From: Pseudomonadota bacterium
GTDB lineage: Bacteria; Desulfobacterota; Desulfobacteria; Desulfobacterales; Desulfobacteraceae
Assembly: GCA_018816605.1 (NCBI GenBank)
Contig: JAHIVS010000021.1
Location: 1-14,123 of the forward strand
Direction of reading: 5' to 3'
Length of the DNA stretch: 14,123 nt
The notes beneath the pieces were generated by a model, which ran no database searches, was not told where the DNA came from, and saw nothing but the letters and a program-made list of their open reading frames with translations. Positions within the stretch are counted from its first letter, which is position 1, and every line of letters begins with the position of its first letter. Made by a program: the position numbers and the translations under genes. Positions 7,084-13,783 of this stretch are shown in pieces.

Positions 7084-9441
7084 TTAGCCTGTTTTCATCT
7101 CAATGATATTGTTTGCAGCCATGGATTTCAGGTTTACGCCAACCCTGAGGGCTTTTAACCCCCGAACATCGGGAAGGTCATCCAATTCCAGCATTTCAAG
7201 GTCATTGTCCAGCTTGCCTGCCCCCACCAGAAACTCCATATGCTGTCTGATTTTTTTTCCTTCCGAGGGATTGGAATACACCACAGCGATTCTTCCGGGC
7301 TGGGTGAGCCGCTCGCCTGTTCCCTTTATCAGGGCTTTGTCCAGGCGGGATTTTATGATTTCCTGGCGGACATCATAGGCCCCGTCCACATCAAAGCGCT
7401 TTTCATCAAACCGGAACCGGATGGACAGGGGGGTGTGATTGACCAGAATAAGGTGGCAGGTGTCCAGGGGCACCTTTAGCCCGGGTTGGATTTTTTTGGT
7501 CTGCCAGGCCAGGCCGCAGGCGAGCATTAATTGCCACAGGGTCATGTCCTGGACATGAAAATCGGCAAGTCTCTGGCGTTCAACCATGGAGGCGCCGATA
7601 TACATCATATAATCCACACCGTCGGTCTGGCGTTTTTCAAAATAATGGGGAAAATCCTTTTGGATCAGAGCATCCTCCTGTTCCAAAAATCCGGAAAGCG
7701 CATGGTTCAGTCGCGAAACACTCTCTTCATAGTCTTTCCTTTTGTTGTAGATCATGCCGGCAACCGGATCCAGGGCGGCGTTGTAACGGTCTATCTGCCG
7801 GGCAATATCCGGCCCCAGCCCCGCAAGTTCTTCAAAGGTGGAAAAAACGTCTTTGTTCAGAAGTGAGAAGACCGAATTTTCGTCACTGGAGTTAACCCCA
7901 GAGGCGATTTCCTGTATTTTGGCGCGAATTCTAAATGCATATTCCTGTAAAATCGGCCAGGGCCTTATTTTTGAAGCTGCTTCCATGATCCCAAGGGCCA
8001 GGCGGAGCTGATCGGTCAGGTCCTGCTGGATTCCCTGGTTCCGGGCCAGAGAGGATCCCCGGATATCGGATTGTCCGAAAAAGGGAACAACCTCCTTAAA
8101 AATAATGGGTTCCATTCCCGAGGTGGCAATACCCTGTCGGAGACGTTCCATGTGCCGGATGGCCGCCTGCTCAAACCGCCATTCCACAGAAGGATGAACT
8201 GCGGTGCATTTTTCCTTGATAATGGATTGAACGTGCTTGTTCACTTCATCCAGCCCCCTTTTCAATGCCACGGAAAAGATAGGGGTGACCTGTTCCAATA
8301 ACATGGCATCAATGGGGCCCAGTTCATTGGGGGTGGTGGTAAAAACTTCCAGGATTCCGATGACCTTTCCCTGGTAGGACAAGGGCGATAGCAGCATGGA
8401 GCGGATGCCAGCCGCAACAGCCTGCTGTTCGGCCGGAACCAGATCTTTTTTTTGGGAAAGATCCGGTACCCTGAATACGCTTGAATTTTCAGCTGCCGTC
8501 ATCCAGACCGATCCTTGTAACGCATCCAGGTGAAGATGGTGGGAATTGGAAAAAAGGCAGTTGATGGCGGAATTGCAGTCATTTTTGATGATCATCACCT
8601 GATCCCCCTGGAGGGCACCGAGTCCAACGGCGATTTCCGGTCGCTGAAACAATACCTGGAGTCTGGATTCAAGATGTTTAATGCCTTCGGCAGAAAAAAT
8701 GGCGTGCTGGTCTATCAAATCCCTTTCAAGGGCGGAGATCACTTCGGATTGGGTTATATCCAGGGCCCGGACAATGGTAAAGCCTGTAAATTCAAATTGG
8801 TTTAAATCAATGTATCTGGCCAGGATATCCATGTCCGTAAGATGGTTTGTGATCTGCTCCCGGTCTTGTTCAGACAGGTTTTTAGGGCTGCCAAGGGGGG
8901 TTATCCTGACAAATTGAAAATCTGCGGTTACCCCGAAATAACGGGCAAGCCCGGTTTTTTCATCGGTGATTGTTTTAATGTCAACGCTCTCGGGCTGGCG
9001 GCAATTGAATCCGTATATCCGTTCCAAGATGAGAAAATAGATCTTCAAAAGTTTTTTTGATATTTCGGTTTCAATATTTTTTCTCAGGGGGGCCTTGAAA
9101 AAATTGTCCCTGTCAAGGAAAAGACGCTGGAATTCAGGGGTTACAAAAAAAGGCTCAAAGGTGCAGGGCGTTAAGGCTCCCATGATCTCTTTGTTAAAGG
9201 AGGCCGCGGGAAAGACGGGACTCATCAGGGGGCTGATGATGTCATGGTACTGGGAGAGGACGCCAGCATCCTTTATGGCACCCTGGATTTGGGGAATTTG
9301 GTTGATTTTCTCGGTCAATTCCCGAAACATGGACCGCATATGGGCGCAGCGGGGCACCAGATTTTTTTCCCAGAATGCCAGCAGCGGATCAAGGCTGACA
9401 GCTGATTTTATTGAATGGGCTGGGGCAGTGTTGTTTCCCAT
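7084..9441 (-). CDS. Large GAF-domain protein of unknown function
   Basis: The product has 785 residues. A GAF sensor fold is visible at about 240-395: a helix, then VGLGALQGDQVMIIKNDC, an RVPDLS segment, and GIRSMLLSPLSYQGKVIGIL (345-364). The flanks are mostly helical with no membrane segment or signal peptide, so it is probably cytoplasmic. The C-terminal part has a block around 590-730 (DFPHYFEKRQTDGVDYMMYI; RFDEKRFDVDGAYDVRQEII; GERLTQPGRIAVVY) that I recall from uncharacterised GAF proteins. No kinase, cyclase, GGDEF, EAL or HD catalytic motif is seen. The start is ATG at 9441, preceded by AAGGAGGGAGG and a promoter at 9472-9500. An in-frame extension to 9597 would run across that promoter and is rejected. 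It converges with the adenylate cyclase, leaving 16 bases between the stops. A GAF domain can bind cyclic nucleotides, so a cAMP link is possible but unproven. Confidence 0.85.
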   Translation of the reverse strand: MGNNTAPAHSIKSAVSLDPLLAFWEKNLVPRCAHMRSMFRELTEKINQIPQIQGAIKDAGVLSQYHDIISPLMSPVFPAASFNKEIMGALTPCTFEPFFVTPEFQRLFLDRDNFFKAPLRKNIETEISKKLLKIYFLILERIYGFNCRQPESVDIKTITDEKTGLARYFGVTADFQFVRITPLGSPKNLSEQDREQITNHLTDMDILARYIDLNQFEFTGFTIVRALDITQSEVISALERDLIDQHAIFSAEGIKHLESRLQVLFQRPEIAVGLGALQGDQVMIIKNDCNSAINCLFSNSHHLHLDALQGSVWMTAAENSSVFRVPDLSQKKDLVPAEQQAVAAGIRSMLLSPLSYQGKVIGILEVFTTTPNELGPIDAMLLEQVTPIFSVALKRGLDEVNKHVQSIIKEKCTAVHPSVEWRFEQAAIRHMERLRQGIATSGMEPIIFKEVVPFFGQSDIRGSSLARNQGIQQDLTDQLRLALGIMEAASKIRPWPILQEYAFRIRAKIQEIASGVNSSDENSVFSLLNKDVFSTFEELAGLGPDIARQIDRYNAALDPVAGMIYNKRKDYEESVSRLNHALSGFLEQEDALIQKDFPHYFEKRQTDGVDYMMYIGASMVERQRLADFHVQDMTLWQLMLACGLAWQTKKIQPGLKVPLDTCHLILVNHTPLSIRFRFDEKRFDVDGAYDVRQEIIKSRLDKALIKGTGERLTQPGRIAVVYSNPSEGKKIRQHMEFLVGAGKLDNDLEMLELDDLPDVRGLKALRVGVNLKSMAANNIIEMKTG

Positions 9442-9447
9442 GGCCTC

Positions 9448-9454
9448 CCTCCTT
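9448..9454 (-). promoter_or_regulatory. Strong ribosome binding site fixing the GAF-gene start
   Basis: AAGGAGG on the minus strand (within AAGGAGGGAGG, 9454-9444) lies just before the ATG at 9441-9439. It decides the start in favour of MGNNTAPAHS over the longer open frame reaching 9597. Confidence 0.8.
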
Positions 9455-9471
9455 AGATAATGTATTCGACT

Positions 9472-9500
9472 ACAATAAGCAGTTGAAAAAACATTGTCAA
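9472..9500 (-). promoter_or_regulatory. Sigma-70-type promoter of the GAF-domain gene
   Basis: On the minus strand, a perfect TTGACA (9500-9495) is followed after exactly 17 bases by TATTGT (9477-9472), which matches TATAAT at four of six positions. Transcription would start near 9465, giving a leader of about 24 bases that contains the strong ribosome site. The GAF gene is therefore likely an independent unit rather than only read through from the radical SAM gene. Confidence 0.55.
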
Positions 9501-9580
9501 TGCAGTGGTGCGTAAACCAGGCAGTGAACCCTTTGATATTGGCGTTATAGGAAGGTCGTATTTTATGGGGGCGGTGGGTC

Positions 9581-9596
9581 TGCCCGTCTGCGGGCA
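9581..9596. other. Small GC-rich hairpin just after the radical SAM gene
   Basis: TGCCCG-TCTG-CGGGCA forms a perfect six-base-pair stem with a four-base loop, 4 bases beyond the radical SAM stop. There is no T-run after it on either strand, so it is not a classical intrinsic terminator. It could slow polymerase or protect the mRNA end. Confidence 0.4.
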
Positions 9597-9600
9597 CCTG

Positions 9601-10833
9601 TTAAAGCCGACCTTTTTTCAGATTTTTATACCCTTCCAGAGAGATCTTTTTTTCATCGCATTTGGCTTTGATAATCGTGGCGGCGGCCAAGTTTAATTGT
9701 TTTTGTCGGTCATTCACCCTTACATTGAACCCGCAATTAAACGGCCCCAGCCGGATGGTATTTTCGATTCCGTCATAGGTGTCATAGATACGGGTGTAGG
9801 GATGGGCAAAGAGCCATCGAAGCTGGAGCGTGGTGACGGCCTGTTCCGAAAGAATGTCCATGAATCCTTCCAGGTCTTTAAGGTCCTGTTCGATGAGGTT
9901 GTTCCAGCCCAGGATCACATTGGCGTTGACCCTGAAGCCGCTTTTCATGCAGAATTCAAGGGTTTCAATCACCTCATCCATCTGGGTTCCCTTGTTTAAA
10001 TATTTCCACATGCGGTCAGAGGGGAACTCAATGCCAAATCCCAGGGTGGTGGACGGGATTTGGCCGTTAAGTTGGCGAACCACCTGTTTTAACGCCCTTG
10101 TCTCTGCTTTTGCCGCCCGCATGAAATATCGGTATTCCATGGTGTCGTTTTTGGGCAGATTGGGAAGGATCTGCCGGATGTGCTCCGGGGTGATGGAGCC
10201 TGTATTGAGCCGGACGATTTTATGACCGGGAAAATTTATGTCCGCAAATTCAAGGTTGATGTGTTTTCTTTTTCGGAAGTGTTCCATGCTGTGCTGGGCA
10301 ATGGAGCAGAAGGGACATTTTTTCCAATAGCATAAATTTTCCAGGGTATAGGAAAAATAAATCCGGCTGTCCCGGGATATTTTTTTCGGGATCTCAAGTT
10401 TCCAGGTTCCGGAAAATTCCGGCACATTAAAAAGGCGTTCCATGGACTGGCCCGTGAGGGTCAGGTTAGGGGGCAATGGTTTTTCCACCCTGAAATGGAC
10501 AGATTGCCAGCCCTCTTGGCCCGTACACCTCTCGGAGGCCACAGGCCCGCCCACCATAAAGTCGATATCCGGATATTGGACGGCCCAGACGTAGGCCTGG
10601 TAGAGATGGTTGACGTAACTTGCGCTTACATATACGTGGCCTTTCTGTATGGGCAACGCCAGCTCCCCGTATCCCTCTTGATCATACCATTTATCGCAGT
10701 CTTCTTCATGTTCCATCCACAAAAAATCCCCTTTGTTCCTGCACAGGTCAAAGGTATCTGAAAACCCGTTGCAAAGGTCGAACCAGCCGCTCTTCGTCTT
10801 GCCGTAAAATTGTATGAAAAGGGTATCGTTCAT
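9601..10833 (-). CDS. Radical SAM-like enzyme with CX4CX2C cluster motif
   Basis: This protein of 410 residues (from MNDTLFIQFY) looks like a radical SAM enzyme with an N-terminal Rossmann-like part (about 65-105, with FMVGGPVASE) resembling the cobalamin-binding-type extension. The DxHxxG cobalamin motif is not seen. The iron-sulfur motif is ENLCYWKKCPFCS, giving Cys 168, 173 and 176 with CX4CX2C spacing instead of the usual CX3CX2C. Similar 'C-Y/W-W-x-x-C-x-F-C' motifs occur in some B12-type radical SAM families. Later strands include IVRLNTGSITPEHI, TTLGFGIEF and RVNANVILGWNNL, as expected for a partial TIM barrel. The substrate is unknown. The open frame extends to 10971, but the conserved part begins at 10833. 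That ATG lacks a good ribosome site and overlaps the stop of the micro-ORF at 10830-10901. The gene is divergent from the ATP-grasp gene. Fold call fairly sure; reaction unknown. Confidence 0.82.
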   Translation of the reverse strand: MNDTLFIQFYGKTKSGWFDLCNGFSDTFDLCRNKGDFLWMEHEEDCDKWYDQEGYGELALPIQKGHVYVSASYVNHLYQAYVWAVQYPDIDFMVGGPVASERCTGQEGWQSVHFRVEKPLPPNLTLTGQSMERLFNVPEFSGTWKLEIPKKISRDSRIYFSYTLENLCYWKKCPFCSIAQHSMEHFRKRKHINLEFADINFPGHKIVRLNTGSITPEHIRQILPNLPKNDTMEYRYFMRAAKAETRALKQVVRQLNGQIPSTTLGFGIEFPSDRMWKYLNKGTQMDEVIETLEFCMKSGFRVNANVILGWNNLIEQDLKDLEGFMDILSEQAVTTLQLRWLFAHPYTRIYDTYDGIENTIRLGPFNCGFNVRVNDRQKQLNLAAATIIKAKCDEKKISLEGYKNLKKGRL

Positions 10834-10901
10834 GTTGTGTATCCATCGTTGGTATGAAATTGAGGCGATTCTGTTTTTAGCTTTAAATTCTGAGAGTACA
10901 C
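10830..10901 (-). CDS. Candidate 23-residue micro-ORF translationally coupled to the radical SAM gene
   Basis: This reading frame starts with GTG at 10901-10899 and ends with TGA at 10832-10830. The peptide begins MYSQNLKLKTESPQ and ends FHTNDGYTT. AAAGGAGA lies upstream with an ideal 8-base gap, the best ribosome site near the radical SAM start. The TGA overlaps the radical SAM ATG as ATGA, which is typical of translational coupling. The peptide has no signal sequence, no cysteine, and no PqqA-like ExxxY motif. It could be a leader that only brings ribosomes to the radical SAM gene, or a small peptide substrate of that enzyme. The alternative is that the SD serves an unusual ATT start of the radical SAM protein itself. 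The ORF and SD are read directly; function is inference. Confidence 0.45.
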   Translation of the reverse strand: MYSQNLKLKTESPQFHTNDGYTT

Positions 10902-10908
10902 CAATCGA

Positions 10909-10916
10909 TCTCCTTT
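10909..10916 (-). promoter_or_regulatory. Ribosome binding site for the micro-ORF
   Basis: AAAGGAGA on the minus strand sits 8 bases (counted from AGGAG) before the GTG at 10901. In the radical SAM frame no ATG, GTG or TTG lies at a useful distance from it. That is why the micro-ORF is proposed. Confidence 0.55.
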
Positions 10917-10947
10917 GTCCCGAGGTTTGTTCTCTTTTATTAAGGGT

Positions 10948-10976
10948 TTGACAATCCATGCGGCTTGTCATAAAAA
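10948..10976 (+). promoter_or_regulatory. Sigma-70-type promoter of the ATP-grasp/peptide-transport operon
   Basis: A perfect -35 TTGACA (10948-10953) is followed after 17 bases by TAAAAA (10971-10976), which matches the -10 consensus at four of six positions. Transcription would begin near 10983, about 55 bases before the ATG at 11038. It lies inside the divergent region, so open frames that extend upstream of 10983 for the ATP-grasp gene are unlikely to be translated from this transcript. Confidence 0.55.
10949..10970. promoter_or_regulatory. Inverted repeat overlapping the promoter, candidate operator
   Basis: TGACAA (10949-10954) and TTGTCA (10965-10970) are perfect complements separated by 10 bases. 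They cover the -35 box and fill the spacer up to the -10 box. A dimeric repressor here would block the plus-strand promoter and could also affect the divergent radical SAM gene. The repeat is seen directly; the role is inferred. Confidence 0.4.
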
Positions 10977-10993
10977 GAAGGAACCTGTGTGGT

Positions 10994-11006
10994 CTGATTT
11001 AATCAG
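10994..11006. promoter_or_regulatory. Palindrome CTGATTTAATCAG in the leader of the ATP-grasp operon
   Basis: This is a perfect 6+1+6 palindrome, CTGATT-T-AATCAG, just downstream of the predicted transcription start. Its position and AT-rich core fit a repressor site. The arms are too close for a stable RNA hairpin. A chance palindrome of this size cannot be excluded. Confidence 0.35.
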
Positions 11007-11037
11007 TGTTTTAACCGGGAGTCGCGGCGGAAATAGT

Positions 11038-12060
11038 ATGGAAATCGGTTTTATGATGGACAGTTTACGGCAGATTGATCCGATTTGGGAAACCACTGCC
11101 TATATCATGTACGAATGCAATCAGCGCGGACACTCGGTATACTTTATGGAGCCCCATGATATTTATATAAAAAAGAACAAAGTGGTTGCCAGAATGCGCA
11201 ATATCACGGTTAAACCCGGTCTTTCCATTGCCCAATACTGGGAAGCATTGATTCGATGCCTGGACCAGGAAGAATTGATTTTTGAAACCGTAACAGACCT
11301 GGATGTGCTGTTTTTGCGAAAAGATCCACCCCTTATCTATGAGGTCATGGAGTTTTTAGGGCCTGTCAGCGACAAGGTTTTCATGATCAATAGCACCACA
11401 GGTCAGATCAATGGAAGCAGCAAGGCCTATATCTTAAATTTTCCGGAGATCATTCCTGAAACCCATGTGTCAAGGGACCCCAGGCGGTTGCGAAAAATCA
11501 TAGATGATTTTGGCGGTGACATGGTGATAAAACCCCTGCACGGCCACGGGGGACACGGGGTGATCAAGGTCAGCAACCGGGAGCCGGAAAATCTCAATTC
11601 CCTGATCAACTATTATGTCCATTCGGCAAAGCCTTACCCGGAACGGACCCCCATAATGGTCCAGGAATATTTGAAAACCGTGAAAGAGGAGGGGGATGTC
11701 AGAATCCTGCTGCTCAACGGGGAGATTCTGGGTGCCATGGGCAGAAAATCAGTTTCCGGTGATTTTAGAACCAATGTCCATGCCGGTGCCAGGGCTTTTA
11801 AACATGTGATCACCCCGGCCCAAAACTATATTTGTGAAAAAATAAAACCCAAATTAATTGCCGACGGCCTTTATTTTGTGGGGATTGACGTGATAGGCGA
11901 TAAGCTGGTTGAAGTAAATTGCGTCAGCCCGGGAGGGGTTCCCCGGATCAACCTGTTTGATGGTGTCAGACTTGAGTCAACCATAGTGGATTTTATCGAG
12001 GAGAAAATAAGTGAATCAAAACAGAGGAAAAATGGGGAATTGGTCAGAGTGGCGGGCTGA
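11038..12060 (+). CDS. gshB: GshB-family ATP-grasp ligase (glutathione synthetase-like)
   Basis: This 340-residue ATP-grasp enzyme would join a carboxylate to an amine through an acyl phosphate. Glutathione synthetase, which adds glycine to gamma-glutamylcysteine, is the family type. The N-terminal half follows the GshB pattern: MEIGFMMDSL at the start, RGHSVYFMEPHDIYI (30-44) and DVLFLRKDPP (89-98). The ATP-grasp part has Lys 165 in IKPLHGHGGHG, Arg 222 in GDVRILLLNGE, and RTNVHAGAR (244-252). The likely metal ligands are Asp 284, Glu 292 and Asn 294, spaced as in E. coli GshB. After Asn 294 it reads CVSPGGVPRIN where E. coli has TSPTCIREI, so the acceptor may differ. The start is ATG at 11038, because family similarity begins exactly there. 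An open frame reaching 10915 is rejected. The gene overlaps the next by 50 bases. No gshA is in the window. The family is firm; the substrate is not. Confidence 0.85.
   Translation: MEIGFMMDSLRQIDPIWETTAYIMYECNQRGHSVYFMEPHDIYIKKNKVVARMRNITVKPGLSIAQYWEALIRCLDQEELIFETVTDLDVLFLRKDPPLIYEVMEFLGPVSDKVFMINSTTGQINGSSKAYILNFPEIIPETHVSRDPRRLRKIIDDFGGDMVIKPLHGHGGHGVIKVSNREPENLNSLINYYVHSAKPYPERTPIMVQEYLKTVKEEGDVRILLLNGEILGAMGRKSVSGDFRTNVHAGARAFKHVITPAQNYICEKIKPKLIADGLYFVGIDVIGDKLVEVNCVSPGGVPRINLFDGVRLESTIVDFIEEKISESKQRKNGELVRVAG
11998..12003 (+). promoter_or_regulatory. Ribosome binding site for the solute-binding lipoprotein, inside the ATP-grasp gene
   Basis: GAGGAG lies 7 bases before the GTG at 12011, within the end of the ATP-grasp coding sequence. 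It supports the GTG start over the ATG at 12032, whose GAGGA is only about four bases away from its start. Confidence 0.65.
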
Positions 12061-13759
12061 ATTCTGTTTTTTGTTTCTGGCAGTTGCACTGATTGCCTTT
12101 ACAGGGCTTTACGGGTGTCAGAAGTCAAAAAATCCAGCGCTTTTGAACATCGGTCTTCCCGAAGAACCCCAATCCTTGAATCTCTGGTTGGGCACCGACG
12201 CCAATTCCCGCAAGATTTTAACCCAGATCTATCAACCCCTCTACCATCACCATCCGGAAACCCTTGAGATTATCCCCTGGCTTGCCAAGGACGAACCGGT
12301 GTTTGATCCAAAGACCCTGACCTATACGGTGAGGCTCAGGGATGCCAAATGGTCTGACGGGTCTGATTTTACCAGTGAAGATGTCCTGTTTACCAAGCAA
12401 TTGTTTTTTGACTTTAAAATTCCCAAGTATTATAGCAACTGGAAGATCATACAAAAGATTGAGGCGCCTGATGCCCATACGGTTGTATTTTATCTCAAGG
12501 AACCGTCTGCCATTTTCATGTCCCGGGTAATGACAGCACCCATGGTGTCCAAAAAGGAATGGGAACCCATTGCCAAGGAAGCGCTGGCAAAGGAAAAACC
12601 CTTGCGCTCCCTTCAGGATCATTCCATTGAAAAACCACTTGGCACAGGGCCTTTTTCCTTGGTTGAGTATAAAAGCGGGGCCTATATCCACATGAAAAAA
12701 AATCCCTATTTTTTCGGCACCGGGCAGAAAATGGGAAATCACATATTGGGTCCCTATGTGGAAAGCCTTTTGTTCAGGATTTACGGCACCGCTGATGTGG
12801 CCATTCTTGCCCTCAAAAAAGGGGATATTGACTATTATTGGGGGGATATTCAACCGGGCTACATCAAGGACCTTAAGGAACAGGCCAATATAGATCTGTA
12901 TTTTAATAAAAAGAGTGCCCTGTACTATATGGGATTTAATTTACGAAAACCCCCTTTTGACGACAAGGTTCTGCGCCAGGCCATTGCCACTATGGTTGAT
13001 AAGGACTTTATCCTGACCCGGATTCTTCAGAATTATGGAACCCCCATGCATTCGGTTGTCCCTTCTGGCAATCACTTCTGGTATAATCCCAATGTCCGGA
13101 AATACGGACATGGAAAAACCCATGACGAGCGAATCAGATTGGCGTATGAAATGCTCAAAACGGCCGGGTATTCCTGGCAGACTCCGCCTGTGGATGAAAA
13201 CAATAACATTGTCACCCCTTCGGATATTCGTCTGCCCTCGGGTGTTCCAATGGATAAATTTGTTATCCTGACACCGCCGGCCGACTATGACCCCAAGCGG
13301 GCCTTTGCAGGGACCATGATCCAGGAATGGCTCCGGGAACTGGGAATGTCTGCCTTTGCGCGGCCCATGTCCTTTAACTCTCTGCTGGATACGGTCAAGG
13401 GCAAACATGAGTTTGATGCCTTTGTCCTGGGTTATGGCCAGCTGGACCTTGATCCGGATTATCTGCGGACCTTTTTCGAGTCCAAAAATGACAAGCCCAG
13501 GGGCTGGAATATGAGCGGATACCGCAACCCGGAATTTGATACCATTGCCGATGAGCAGACGACCCTCATCGATATACAGAAACGAAAAGAAATCATCTGG
13601 AAAATGCAGGAGATTATTTTAGAAGATCTTCCCTACCTGCCGCTGTACAATCCCCATATCATTGAAGCCACTTTTAATGCGCGGTTTAAGGGGTGGGTGG
13701 CAAAGGTGGACGGTATCGGCAATATCTGGTCCATGTGTGTGGTAAAACCGGCGGACTGA
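12011..13759 (+). CDS. Family 5 (peptide-type) ABC solute-binding lipoprotein
   Basis: This 582-residue extracytoplasmic binding protein belongs to the OppA/DppA class and delivers a peptide-like ligand to an ABC importer. The N-terminus has a basic and polar stretch, a hydrophobic core (about 19-33) and a lipobox-like LYGC with Cys 36 as the likely lipidated residue. Tyr in the box is unusual. The family 5 body is clear: IGLPEEPQSLNLW (47-59), YTVRLRDAKWSDGSDFTSED (105-124), GTGPFSLVEYKSGAYI (211-226) and LRQAIATMVDKDFI (321-334). The length is near the upper end for the family. The start is GTG at 12011 with a good ribosome site; ATG at 12032 is the alternative and would still keep the signal peptide. 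It overlaps the ATP-grasp gene by 50 bases and precedes a permease by 24 bases, so all three should be one operon. The ligand cannot be told from sequence. Confidence 0.92.
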   Translation: MNQNRGKMGNWSEWRAEFCFLFLAVALIAFTGLYGCQKSKNPALLNIGLPEEPQSLNLWLGTDANSRKILTQIYQPLYHHHPETLEIIPWLAKDEPVFDPKTLTYTVRLRDAKWSDGSDFTSEDVLFTKQLFFDFKIPKYYSNWKIIQKIEAPDAHTVVFYLKEPSAIFMSRVMTAPMVSKKEWEPIAKEALAKEKPLRSLQDHSIEKPLGTGPFSLVEYKSGAYIHMKKNPYFFGTGQKMGNHILGPYVESLLFRIYGTADVAILALKKGDIDYYWGDIQPGYIKDLKEQANIDLYFNKKSALYYMGFNLRKPPFDDKVLRQAIATMVDKDFILTRILQNYGTPMHSVVPSGNHFWYNPNVRKYGHGKTHDERIRLAYEMLKTAGYSWQTPPVDENNNIVTPSDIRLPSGVPMDKFVILTPPADYDPKRAFAGTMIQEWLRELGMSAFARPMSFNSLLDTVKGKHEFDAFVLGYGQLDLDPDYLRTFFESKNDKPRGWNMSGYRNPEFDTIADEQTTLIDIQKRKEIIWKMQEIILEDLPYLPLYNPHIIEATFNARFKGWVAKVDGIGNIWSMCVVKPAD

Positions 13760-13783
13760 TTTGGGGTAAAACGGAAATAGCAA

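Noticed and set aside
9581..9596. Intrinsic terminator after the radical SAM gene
   Set aside because: The stem is good but no T-run follows on either strand, so only a hairpin is reported.
9442..9597. 52-residue N-terminal extension of the GAF protein
   Set aside because: It would run through the promoter at 9472-9500, and a far better ribosome site precedes the ATG at 9441.
10830..10901. PqqA-like precursor peptide
   Set aside because: The size is similar, but the diagnostic Glu-x3-Tyr is absent and no other pqq gene is present.
10834..10971. 46-residue N-terminal extension of the radical SAM protein
   Set aside because: The extension is basic and low in family-like features, its ATG at 10971 has no ribosome site, and it overlaps the divergent promoter. 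The strong site inside it suits another frame.
10915..11037. 41-residue N-terminal extension of the ATP-grasp protein
   Set aside because: GshB similarity starts exactly at the ATG at 11038, and the extension covers the promoter and candidate operators.
12218..12853. 211-codon minus-strand open frame opposite the solute-binding protein
   Set aside because: The plus strand holds conserved family 5 motifs throughout this stretch; the minus frame is a shadow.
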